Assembly (NCBI GenBank): GCA_041396585.1
Contig: JAWKYG010000001.1
Coordinates: forward strand, 310,001-374,000
DNA: 64,000 bases
Source of the DNA: JAUIAI01 sp041396585
GTDB lineage: Bacteria; Pseudomonadota; Gammaproteobacteria; Burkholderiales; Burkholderiaceae_E
Reading direction: 5' to 3'
In this document: positions 17,399-25,851 of the stretch, piece after piece
Numbering within the stretch: the first letter of the stretch is position 1
How the letters are laid out: every line of letters starts with the position of its first letter
Notes under the pieces: model-generated
What the model was told of the DNA's origin: nothing
The model's database searches: none
The model's input: only the letters and a program-made list of their open reading frames with translations
Made by a program: the position numbers and the translations under genes

Positions 17399-17665
17399 AG
17401 GACGCGTTGAATCAGCGCGCGAGCGTTCGGTGACAATGACTCCGAGTTCGATGGCTGGGAATGAAGAGAAACGCTGTCAATTGTAACGTAGCGCCCGCAT
17501 GCCGGTTGACGGGAGGAGCCGACATCACGATCCGGCCCGCGCAGCCTTCAATCGATGGGGGCGCCGCTCGTCTCCCCTTCGGGCCCGCAAGGCGCTCCGG
17601 CGATGGGAGATGTACGGTTCGGGGCCACACTTCGGGCGCCAAAAAAACCATTGCGGGGTCGAGCT

Positions 17666-17932
17666 ATGTGGCTGGTGTATTTTGGGCTGGCAGTACTCGC
17701 GGCCTGGTACTTCGAGTTGGGCTTTTTCGCCGACATGAGCGGCTTCTGGACCGCGGTCTGGATCGATGTTATCACGCCGTTCGCGCTCGCATTGCTCTGG
17801 TTCGAATGGGGCGAGGGTGCGTCCGGATGGGACAAGCGCACCCTGCGCAAGAAGGCCGACGCGGAACAGGCGCGTCAGGAGCGCATCCGGCGGCAGTTCT
17901 TTGAAAAGAACACGCCCGGCCGGGTGCGTTGA
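17666..17932 (+). CDS. Small Trp-rich membrane protein
   Basis: An 88-residue protein from ATG 17666. Two hydrophobic segments (MWLVYFGLAVLAAWYFELGF and FWTAVWIDVITPFALALLWF) are rich in Trp. They are followed by EWGEGASGWDKRTLRKK and a charged Lys/Arg/Glu helical tail. This matches the small Trp-rich protein family (TIGR04438 type), known mainly from Betaproteobacteria; its role is unknown. The frame extends upstream, but that part is low-complexity Pro/Arg without similarity. It lies alone, convergent with ilvD. Confidence 0.8.
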   Translation: MWLVYFGLAVLAAWYFELGFFADMSGFWTAVWIDVITPFALALLWFEWGEGASGWDKRTLRKKADAEQARQERIRRQFFEKNTPGRVR

Positions 17933-18035
17933 GCGCAACGTATCAGGCGGCACGAAGGTGCCATCGGGCGAACCGCTGCAGGCGGAGGCGTCGACGGTGA
18001 GGCTTGTCGATGAGTTGAGTACCGGCGCGATCAGG

Positions 18036-18060
18036 ACCCGGGGCCTCGTGGCACCCGGGT
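18036..18060. terminator. Hairpin between convergent genes (possible weak terminator)
   Basis: ACCCGGG and GCC pair with GGC and CCCGGGT around a TCGT loop, with one bulged A. It sits between the ends of the Trp-rich gene (+) and ilvD (-). No T-run follows on either side, so intrinsic termination would be weak. Confidence 0.35.
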
Positions 18061-18075
18061 ATGCCGGGCCTGTTG

Positions 18076-19755
18076 TCAATCGCCGTCGGTCACAGCGCCC
18101 CGGCTGGCCGAGCTGGCCAGCTTGGTGAACTCGGCCAGGACACCCCGCGTGTAACGCGGTGCCGGCGGTTGCCAGGCCGCCTTGCGCCTGGCGAACTCGG
18201 CATCATCGATGTTCAGGTTCAGGATCCGCTGGTGAGCATCGATGGTGACCGAATCCCCCTCGTGGATCAGCGCGATCGGGCCCCCGACCGCGGCCTCGGG
18301 CGCGACATGGCCGACCACCATGCCCCAGGTGCCGCCCGAGAAGCGGCCGTCGGTGATCAGACCGACCGACTCGCCCAGACCGGCGCCGATCAGCGCACCG
18401 GTCGGGGCCAGCATCTCCGGCATGCCCGGGGCGCCTTTGGGGCCCAGATAACGCAGCACCATGACGTCACCGGCGACGATCTTGCCCGCCAGGATGGCGG
18501 CCAGCGCCGATTGCTCATCGTCGAACACGCGTGCCGGCCCGGTGATCACCGGGTTCTTCAGGCCGGTGATCTTGGCCACGCAGCCCTCGGGTGACAGATT
18601 GCCCTTGAGGATGGCCAGGTGCCCCTGCTTATAGAGCGGCTTCTCGATCGGGCGGATGACGGTCTGGTCGCCGCGTGGCTCGTTCGGCACATCGGCCAGC
18701 GCCTGCTCCATGGTCTGGCCGGTGATCGTCATGGCATCGCCGTGGAGAAGATCGGCGTTGAGCAGCATCTTGAGGACCTGCGGGATGCCGCCGGCCTGAT
18801 GCAGATCGGTGGCCAGATAGGTGCCCGAGGGTTTCAGATCGCAGAACACCGGCACGCGCTGGCGGATGCGCTCGAAGTCATCGATCGTCCAGTCGATGCC
18901 TGCGGCATGGGCGATGGCCAGGAAGTGCAACACCGCGTTGGTGGAGCCGCCGGTGGCCATGATCAGGCTGACCGCGTTTTCCAGGGATTTGCGCGTGACG
19001 ATGTCGCGCGGCTTGCGATCCGCCCGCACCGCCTCGACCAGCACCCGCGCCGACTCAATCGCCGAGGCGCGCTTCTCACCGTCGGGATTGGCCATTGTGG
19101 ACGAACCCAGCAGGCTCATGCCCAGGGCTTCGAACGACGAGGACATGGTGTTCGCCGTGTACATGCCGCCACAGGACCCGGTGCCGGGGATGGCGTGACG
19201 CTCGATACCTTCGAAGTCTTCGTCGCTCATCTTGCCGGCAGAGTACTGGCCGACCGCCTCGAACACGGAGACGATGTTCAGATCCTGGCCCTTCCACTGG
19301 CCGGGTTTGATGGTGCCGCCATAGACATAGATGGCCGGCACATTGGCGCGCATGATTCCCATCATGCCGCCCGGCATGTTCTTGTCGCAGCCGCCGATCA
19401 CCAGGACGCCGTCCATCCACTGCCCCTGGACCGCCGTCTCGATGCAGTCGGCGATCACCTTGCGGCTGATCAGCGAGTACTTCATGCCCTCGGTGCCCAT
19501 GGCCATGCCGTCGGAGATCGTCGGCGTGCCGAAGACCTGCGGATTGCCACCGGCGGCATGAATCGCGTCGATCGCGGCGTCGGCCAGCGTCTGCAGACCC
19601 GAATTGCAGGGGGTGATGGTGCTGTGCCCGTTGGCGATGCCGATCATGGGCTTGTCGAAGTCGGACTTCTCATAGCCCATGGCGTAGTACATGGAGCGGT
19701 TCGGCGCGCGTGCCACGCCCTGCGTAATATTCTGTGAACGACGATTGGCCGCCAT
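18076..19755 (-). CDS. ilvD: Dihydroxy-acid dehydratase
   Basis: IlvD dehydrates 2,3-dihydroxy-3-methylbutanoate and -pentanoate to the 2-oxo acids of valine and isoleucine synthesis. The protein is 559 residues, full length. The three Fe-S Cys are Cys50 (STITPCNSGLQ), Cys123 (IGGCDKNMPGG) and Cys195 (GTGSCGGMYTA). The C-terminal active-site block is GLITDGRFSGGTWGMVVGH. A GGGGGAGAA ribosome site precedes ATG 19755. In many Betaproteobacteria ilvD lies beside lgt; here the pel operon separates them. Confidence 0.98.
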   Translation of the reverse strand: MAANRRSQNITQGVARAPNRSMYYAMGYEKSDFDKPMIGIANGHSTITPCNSGLQTLADAAIDAIHAAGGNPQVFGTPTISDGMAMGTEGMKYSLISRKVIADCIETAVQGQWMDGVLVIGGCDKNMPGGMMGIMRANVPAIYVYGGTIKPGQWKGQDLNIVSVFEAVGQYSAGKMSDEDFEGIERHAIPGTGSCGGMYTANTMSSSFEALGMSLLGSSTMANPDGEKRASAIESARVLVEAVRADRKPRDIVTRKSLENAVSLIMATGGSTNAVLHFLAIAHAAGIDWTIDDFERIRQRVPVFCDLKPSGTYLATDLHQAGGIPQVLKMLLNADLLHGDAMTITGQTMEQALADVPNEPRGDQTVIRPIEKPLYKQGHLAILKGNLSPEGCVAKITGLKNPVITGPARVFDDEQSALAAILAGKIVAGDVMVLRYLGPKGAPGMPEMLAPTGALIGAGLGESVGLITDGRFSGGTWGMVVGHVAPEAAVGGPIALIHEGDSVTIDAHQRILNLNIDDAEFARRKAAWQPPAPRYTRGVLAEFTKLASSASRGAVTDGD

Positions 19756-19845
19756 GGTTCTCCCCCAGGTGCGATGACGGGCTCGCGGCGCGGCCAGGCG
19801 CTGCGAACGCTGAATAGCCCGGCATTCTAACCTCAGGGGGCGCGA

Positions 19846-21216
19846 CTACTGCAGCATGAAGGTGGAGTACTCCAGCCGTCCGAAGCTGCGCTCGAGAGAC
19901 TTGAAGCCGAGCAGCACGCAGATCAGCAGGGCCAGGGCGAAACCGTAGCCGTAGTAGACCGGCCCCAGTGCCAGCGACAGCCCGGTGAGCAGGGCGTTAC
20001 CCAGCACGAAGCAGCCGCAGAGCATCAACACCACCACGCGCTTGTCCAGGTAGAAATAGACCGTGAGGATCGACAAGAAGAGAACCTGCAGGCCGGCGGC
20101 GATGGTCTGCACATACAGCAGCGGAAGATAGAGGTCGGAGAAGCGCAGCCAGGCGAACAGGCGATCGCCCAACACGAACAAGAGCAGGATCGCAATCGAC
20201 TGGATCTTGATGATCTCGAAGATGCCGTTGCGCACCGTATTGACCATACCGTTGCGATGGGCCTCGATACGCTCGAGCGAACCGCCCTCGCGCACCGCCG
20301 AATAGAAGCTGTCGTAGTGGTCGACGAAGTCGGTCTCGATACGCACCAGAAAGATCGCCATGCCGGGAATGATCGACAAATACGCCAGGAACACCGGCAG
20401 GTCGTAGATGACCGAGGCACGCAACGGCCCGATCACCGCCTGCGAGGTGGACGGGTAGTACCAGAAGATCACCTTGTCGATCCAGGCACCGACGTTGTAG
20501 AGCAGGCCGATCCACATCAATGTCGGATAGCGAAGACGTTTGTCGAAGACCTCGAAGCGCATGCCGTGAGGCGTCGTGAAATTGCGGATGATCAGGCCAT
20601 GGATCCCGGTGACCAGGCAGATCTGGCCAAGCAGATAGCCTCCGAGCAGCCCCTCCAGCCCGTACGGGCGCAGCGACACGGCCGCCGAGACGCTGATCCC
20701 GTAGCCGATCAGGAACAACAGGACGATCGCCCGATACTGTTTGATGCCCGACAGGAAGACGGTACCCATCCAGATGCAGGACAGCGTCACGAACGTGGCG
20801 ATACCCAGAACCTTGTAGAGCAGTGATTGCTCGGGGAAGAGGCTGATCGCCAGGATGCTCGCAAACAGCCCGGAGACCGTGATCGTGAGCCCTTGCACAG
20901 CATTGAAGTTGGCGACCACGATGTCCGCCCGGTGCTCGAAAAGACGATCGGCGACGAAACGCGTGAAGGCGAGCTGACCGAAGCCGGTCAGCATGAGGCT
21001 GGCTGCGATCAGGTAGGTGATCGTGACCTGGAACTGCGTGACGAAATGATCATTCTCGCCCAGCGACACCGTGAGCATGCCGATCGCCAGCATTCCGACG
21101 ATCGAAAGCACCCAGGGCCCGGAGCTGATCACACCGGCGTACAGATAGGCGCGCATCACCGAAAGCAGTGAATCGCGTTGCAGCAGCTTGCGAAGCTCGT
21201 ATCCGATGCCGGCCAT
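19846..21216 (-). CDS. pelG: Pel exopolysaccharide inner-membrane protein PelG
   Basis: A 456-residue polytopic membrane protein of the Pel system, the same length as in Pseudomonas aeruginosa. ATG 21216 (MAGIGYELRKLLQRDSL) is the family start; the longer frame upstream is inside pelF. About 12 hydrophobic segments give it a flippase-like (polysaccharide-transporter) build. PelG acts with PelD and PelE in the inner-membrane complex that moves the growing partially deacetylated GalNAc/GlcNAc-type polymer to the periplasm. It is the last gene of pelABCDEFG and ends 90 bp before ilvD. Confidence 0.95.
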   Translation of the reverse strand: MAGIGYELRKLLQRDSLLSVMRAYLYAGVISSGPWVLSIVGMLAIGMLTVSLGENDHFVTQFQVTITYLIAASLMLTGFGQLAFTRFVADRLFEHRADIVVANFNAVQGLTITVSGLFASILAISLFPEQSLLYKVLGIATFVTLSCIWMGTVFLSGIKQYRAIVLLFLIGYGISVSAAVSLRPYGLEGLLGGYLLGQICLVTGIHGLIIRNFTTPHGMRFEVFDKRLRYPTLMWIGLLYNVGAWIDKVIFWYYPSTSQAVIGPLRASVIYDLPVFLAYLSIIPGMAIFLVRIETDFVDHYDSFYSAVREGGSLERIEAHRNGMVNTVRNGIFEIIKIQSIAILLLFVLGDRLFAWLRFSDLYLPLLYVQTIAAGLQVLFLSILTVYFYLDKRVVVLMLCGCFVLGNALLTGLSLALGPVYYGYGFALALLICVLLGFKSLERSFGRLEYSTFMLQ

Positions 21217-21235
21217 GGTCTGCTGGCTCTCTGGC

Positions 21236-22849
21236 TCAGGCGTGGACCGGGCAGCGGCGCAGGCCGCGCCGCGCTCGAGGCTCACGTGCGGCAACAGCCT
21301 TGCCGGTCTGTGTGGCCCAGTCGTACAGTTCCCGGTAACGGCCGAACATCATCTCCTGGGTGTAGTAGCGCTCGACCCGCCGGATGCCGGCCGCCTGGGC
21401 GCGGCGCCAGTTCTCCGGATCCGCCAACAGCCGGATACAGGCCTGAGCGAGCGCTTCGGGATCGGCGATCCGCACGACATCGCCCGCCGAACCGAGTGCC
21501 TCGTCCTCCTCGCCCAGACCGTGGATCAACTGACGGCACGAGCCCACATCGGTGGCCACGGCGGAACACCGGCCGCAAAGCCCTCCAGCAGCACCAGCGG
21601 CAGCGCCTCGCTGATCGAGCTGAGCACGCCGATGCCGACCTTGGGCAGAAGCTCGTCGATCTTCTGAAAGCCGAGGAATTTCACCTTCTCCTCGAGACCC
21701 AGGGAGATCGCGATCGAGCGGCATTCGAGCGCATAGGCCGGGTCTTCGTCTTCGGGGCCGGCGATCCAGCCCTCGGCATCGGGCAGGGCGTCGCAGACGG
21801 TCTTCATTGCCCGGATGAAGGTCTTGATGTCCTTGATCGGCACCACGCGTCCGATCAGGCAGAGCGTGCGGGGCGGGCTGCCATCGGCGCCGCTCACACG
21901 CTTGTCGCGCAATGCGGCCAGGCGCGGCAGGTTGATGCCGTTGGCGATATTCATCGTGCGCTCGTCGGGCGCGCCGTCGCGTACCTGGCGCAGCCGGTTG
22001 TTCTCATAGAGCGCGACGATGCGATCGGAGGCGTCGTAGCACATGCGGCCCATGGCCTCGAAGAAGCGGATCCACATGTCCCGGAAGTAGGCGAGCTGGC
22101 CCGGGTCTTTCTCGAACAGACCGCGGTTGTCCCGGATCAGGTCGACTGGAACAGATCGATCTTGCGCTCCTTGGTGTAGATGCCGTGTTCCGAAAGCAGC
22201 AGAGGCTTGCCGGTCTTGTGACGCAACAGGGCGCCCAGAAAGCCTGCGTAGCCGGTGGAGATCGTGTGATAGCAGTGGGCGGGAATCAGTTGGTTGGCAA
22301 TGCGCATCAAGCGCCAGATCGGCGCATGCATGATGCGAACCGACCAGAAATAGTCGACGAAGGATGGGTCGGTGCAGCGGCTGCGGTAGTTCTCGGTGAT
22401 CATCTCCCAAGAACGTCGCGAGTACAGAAATGCGTCCTCGGACAAATCGCCGTCATCGCTGAGCATCGGGATCACTGAAGCCAGCAACTCGCCCGCGCGG
22501 CGCGTCGCCTGACCGGATCATCACCGAGGCGGCTGTCGCGCAAGGCTTCGTGCAACTGCGCATTCACCTCGAACGCACTACGCTTGCCAGCTGCCGCGGC
22601 CACCGCCGGCGGTGCGCCGCTCTGGTGCATGTGGTGCACCTCGAGATGAATCAGATTTTCGGGCAGCTCGTAGCGCATGTCGCCGTAGTCGTCGGGACGA
22701 CTGCCGAGAAAGACGGCGCCAAAGGTCAGCTCAGGGAAGCCGCGCATGATCTGGTTGACCCAGCTCGAGACGCCGCCGGAAACATACGGGAACGTTCCCT
22801 CGAGCAACAGCATCACATCGACGGCGTCGGCCTTGGGCAGATGGCTCAT
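21236..22849 (-). pseudogene. pelF: Pel glycosyltransferase PelF (GT4), three frameshifts
   Basis: PelF is the cytoplasmic glycosyltransferase that polymerises Pel from UDP-sugar. The gene begins at ATG 22849 (DVMLLLEGTFPYVSGGVSSW, a clear PelF start) and overlaps pelE. The frame changes near 22495 (into ELLASVIPMLSDDGDLSEDA), near 22143 (one G missing; FQ-VDLIRDNRGLFEKD) and near 21565 (one base missing; FAAGVP-AVATDVGSCRQL). The joined protein is ~538 residues with the GT4 nucleotide-sugar region LCLIGRVVPIKDIKTFIRAM and the SEALPLVLLEGFAAG motif with its catalytic-type Glu. All three fit single missing bases. If real, Pel would not be made. Confidence 0.9.
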
Positions 22850-23844
22850 GGGGTTTGCGTCCAGAATTGCCGTACCCGCGCCAGATGCGCGGGCAGGGAC
22901 AGGTCACCGATGCGGGTCATGCAGCGGGCGATGGCTGGCAGATCGCGCCCGAGGAAGGCGAGTTCCGCTTCGTAGGGGGTGAGCTGCTCCTCGGGAAAGC
23001 CCAGCGCCCGTGCCTGCTTCAGCGCTTCGCCCGCCTGATCGATGTCGCCGATCTCGACGGCCACGCGCAACAGCAGGTACCAGAGTCCGGCGTCGCCAGC
23101 ATCGTGCCCGATGGCGCTGCGCGCATGTTCTGCCGCCTGTTGGCAGGCGTAGCGTTTCATATCGCCCTCCACCAGCCGCTGATATGCCAGTTCCCAGAAC
23201 AGCTCGGCCAGGCGCTTGTGGCAGCCGAACCGCTCTTCATCGCGGGTGGCGCGCTCGAGCAGGCCCTCCTCGGCCATGATGCGCGAGCTCAGCTTCTTTT
23301 CTTTGCCGTCGAGCATGCCGTAGGCCAGCAATCGGATGTCCTCGATCGGGTCGGCCAGCAGCTGTCGCAACAGGTCGGCACTGGCGCGAGCCGGGGTTTC
23401 CTGCAGCGCCAGCAGGGCTGTCAGACGGTCATTGGCCGGCACCGCCTGATCGGTCAGCCGGGTGCGGATGCGCCCGTCGCGCGACTGCGTACGTTGGTCT
23501 TCGCGGTAGACCGCATACTCCGGTTCGCCGACGATCTCGACCGGCGCGTTTTCGAGCAAGTGTCGAAAGCGTGCGCCGATCGCCTGGGCCATGCGCAGCA
23601 TCGGTGCCAGGCCGGGCACGAACAGGTTCTGCACGAAGAGCAGGGCATAGATCGCCGGGGCCGGGGTGCGCATCGCCGCGGGCAGGGTGATGAGCAAGGC
23701 CCAGGCAAGCAATGCGCTGGCCATCGCGTGGGTTGCCAGCAGAACCAGGATGCCGGCCTGCGACATGGGCTGACGATCAAGCATGGCCAGCGCGGTCGAC
23801 TCGAGTGCCACGGCCAGCGTGATCAGCTTGTTCTCGAGCATCAT
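22846..23844 (-). CDS. pelE: Pel inner-membrane/TPR protein PelE
   Basis: A 332-residue protein. Two N-terminal membrane helices (~residues 28-75) are followed by a cytoplasmic alpha-helical TPR-like region rich in Ala/Leu (for example GLWYLLLRVAVEIGDIDQAG and EALKQARALGFPEEQL). PelE binds PelD and links it to PelF/PelG. Both ends overlap neighbours by ATGA-type junctions (pelD upstream, pelF downstream), consistent with one translationally coupled operon. Confidence 0.88.
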   Translation of the reverse strand: MMLENKLITLAVALESTALAMLDRQPMSQAGILVLLATHAMASALLAWALLITLPAAMRTPAPAIYALLFVQNLFVPGLAPMLRMAQAIGARFRHLLENAPVEIVGEPEYAVYREDQRTQSRDGRIRTRLTDQAVPANDRLTALLALQETPARASADLLRQLLADPIEDIRLLAYGMLDGKEKKLSSRIMAEEGLLERATRDEERFGCHKRLAELFWELAYQRLVEGDMKRYACQQAAEHARSAIGHDAGDAGLWYLLLRVAVEIGDIDQAGEALKQARALGFPEEQLTPYEAELAFLGRDLPAIARCMTRIGDLSLPAHLARVRQFWTQTP

Positions 23845-25244
23845 GATGCTGGCTCGCCGGAGAGCGCAGGTAGCGTGATGTCCGCACGCAGGCCGCAGCG
23901 GTTGAGCATGTCATCGAGCAGCCATTCGGGTTCGGCCGCGCTGACGCCCGCGCTCTTGACGAACATCGATAGTTCGGCGAAGCCCTTGTTCATCTGTTGC
24001 CGCAGTGACGCCTCCATGCGCATCAGCAGGCCTTCGACGTCTTCGGGTCCGGACATTGGCAGCAGCATCAGCATCACGTTGTGCCTGGCCGTCTCCAGCT
24101 CCCAGCAGATGTCCGTGCTGCGACGCGTACGACGCACATGCTCGAAGGCCTGCCGACCCTCGTCGCCTTGCGCGAACCCCAGGGCAAGCAAGGTGGAGTC
24201 GACCTGTGCCGTGTCGTGCAGGCGCTTCATCCGCACCAGTTCCAGGGCGAAGTCCGGGGGGACATTCGGACGTAGCAGGCGCACCGGATGAATCGCGCTG
24301 GCCCGCATCAGACCATCGGCGAAGTAGCCCGAGAGCACAGCCATAAACTGCAGGTTTTCCTCGTTCAACGCATAGAAGGGCATCGAGCGCACCAGCAGCA
24401 TGCCGATCGCCTCACCGGCGCTGGCCGTCAACGGGCAGGCGACCAGATAGCGGCTGTGGTAGAGCGTGGCGTCGCTGGCACGCACATGAACCAGACGCCC
24501 TGCATCCAGAGCCATCGTGATCAGAGGGTCGCCAGGCGCCAGCGCTTGGATCTCGCCGAAGGTGGCGGCTGGCTGCGGATCGAGACGCCCCTCGCGGATC
24601 GCATGAATCGCGCCGGCCTCGACGTCGCAGCTGCCGGCGAGCATGCGCAGCAGGTTTTCGGCCTTCTCCAGCTGGCCGATGTCGACCGGCGTGTTCGGAC
24701 GCAGTTCCAGGATCAGGTCGCTGAGGGTGACCGGACGCACGAGCAGTTCATGCTCGAGCCGCTGGTGCGACAGGCGCAGCAGATAGTGCGCCCGGGTCAG
24801 TGAGGTCAGCCGCTCCTCGAGGTAGGCATTGGCCGCGCGAACCCTGCTCAGACGGCCGTTCCAGGCATCCGCGAACTGGCCGGCCAGCAGCACTTGTAGC
24901 AGCCCGCCGAGAAAGTACTGCTGCGGAAAGCCGGATGAGTTCGCGATTCCTGTCATGCCCCACGGTGCCGGCAGCAACCAGGCGGCCAGCAGCAGGGCGG
25001 TCGCGAGCACGCCGTCGATCGTGCCATAGCGCATCGCCAGCAGCATCGGTGCGAGCCAGATCCAGGGAAACTGGGCCTCGATCCCAAACGGATCATCGGG
25101 GCTGAGCCAATGTGCGAGCAACAAGGCGACACCGACCACGGTCAGGCTCTCGAGCATGATGCGCAAAAGCGCGCTCGAGCGCTCCCAATCCCGGCTCACC
25201 GGCGAGAACACCCGGTCGGCGATCGAATTCGTCGCGGAACTCAT
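23841..25244 (-). CDS. pelD: c-di-GMP receptor PelD
   Basis: A 467-residue inner-membrane regulator. There are four N-terminal hydrophobic segments (~residues 20-130), a coiled linker, a GAF domain (~residues 170-310) and a C-terminal degenerate GGDEF domain without a catalytic GGDEF motif. The c-di-GMP inhibitory-site motif RxxD is present as R-S-T-D in RRTRRSTDICWELE, and a following Arg in LLMRMEASLRQQ may be the second ligand contact. Binding of c-di-GMP switches on polymer synthesis by PelF. Confidence 0.93.
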   Translation of the reverse strand: MSSATNSIADRVFSPVSRDWERSSALLRIMLESLTVVGVALLLAHWLSPDDPFGIEAQFPWIWLAPMLLAMRYGTIDGVLATALLLAAWLLPAPWGMTGIANSSGFPQQYFLGGLLQVLLAGQFADAWNGRLSRVRAANAYLEERLTSLTRAHYLLRLSHQRLEHELLVRPVTLSDLILELRPNTPVDIGQLEKAENLLRMLAGSCDVEAGAIHAIREGRLDPQPAATFGEIQALAPGDPLITMALDAGRLVHVRASDATLYHSRYLVACPLTASAGEAIGMLLVRSMPFYALNEENLQFMAVLSGYFADGLMRASAIHPVRLLRPNVPPDFALELVRMKRLHDTAQVDSTLLALGFAQGDEGRQAFEHVRRTRRSTDICWELETARHNVMLMLLPMSGPEDVEGLLMRMEASLRQQMNKGFAELSMFVKSAGVSAAEPEWLLDDMLNRCGLRADITLPALSGEPAS

Positions 25245-25257
25245 CGCTGGGCCTGAA

Positions 25258-25851
25258 TCAACGGGCGGGCGTCGTCGGTGCGGCCAGCGGGCGGCTCAGT
25301 TCCTCGAGCAGCTTCTGGGCCACGGCGGACAAGGCCTCGCGGCTCCAGCCTGTCTTGCTGCCCGTGGCGCTCCACAGCACCGAGCCGTCTGCGAGATCCA
25401 GCAACTGCAGCGTGACACCGACCGCCGGCTCACCATCGACACCCACTTTGTAGCGCCACTCGTCCACGCTGCCGGTCAGGCCATAGCGCAGCCCTGCAGA
25501 TCGCGCCCAGCCCACTGTGCGCTCGAGGACGTCACGCTCCGCGGGTTCGAACAGCGATTCCGAGTTCATGCGCGCCGGGTAGCGGCGCAGATTGTGTCGT
25601 CCACGGGTGCGCACCAGGCTCTCGAGAATCGCCTCCGCGCGCAGACCGGCCTGCGGGGTCTGCGTATAGTTGATGATCGGCAGCAGCGCCCAGCCGGCAT
25701 CGGCCTGCAAGGGCGGTGTCTGGGTCTGGACATGCATGGTCGAGCAACCGGCCGCCAGCATGATCGCCCCCGCCATGCCGGCGAGCAGCAATGAGCGCCT
25801 TGGTGGCGGCGGTATGGCCATGCTTGGTGGATCTGCCATGTGACGAGGCAT
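25258..25851 (-). CDS. pelC: Pel outer-membrane lipoprotein PelC
   Basis: A ~197-residue lipoprotein with the lipobox LAAGC after an N-terminal Arg-Arg and hydrophobic helix. PelC forms a 12-mer funnel under the PelB export pore in the outer membrane. The mature part starts WALLPIINYTQTPQAGLRAE and has YGLTGSVDEWRYKVG and VLWSATGSKTGWSREALSA, matching the family layout. ATG 25851 overlaps the pelB stop; a second Met 12 residues on is an alternative start. Confidence 0.92.
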   Translation of the reverse strand: MPRHMADPPSMAIPPPPRRSLLLAGMAGAIMLAAGCSTMHVQTQTPPLQADAGWALLPIINYTQTPQAGLRAEAILESLVRTRGRHNLRRYPARMNSESLFEPAERDVLERTVGWARSAGLRYGLTGSVDEWRYKVGVDGEPAVGVTLQLLDLADGSVLWSATGSKTGWSREALSAVAQKLLEELSRPLAAPTTPAR

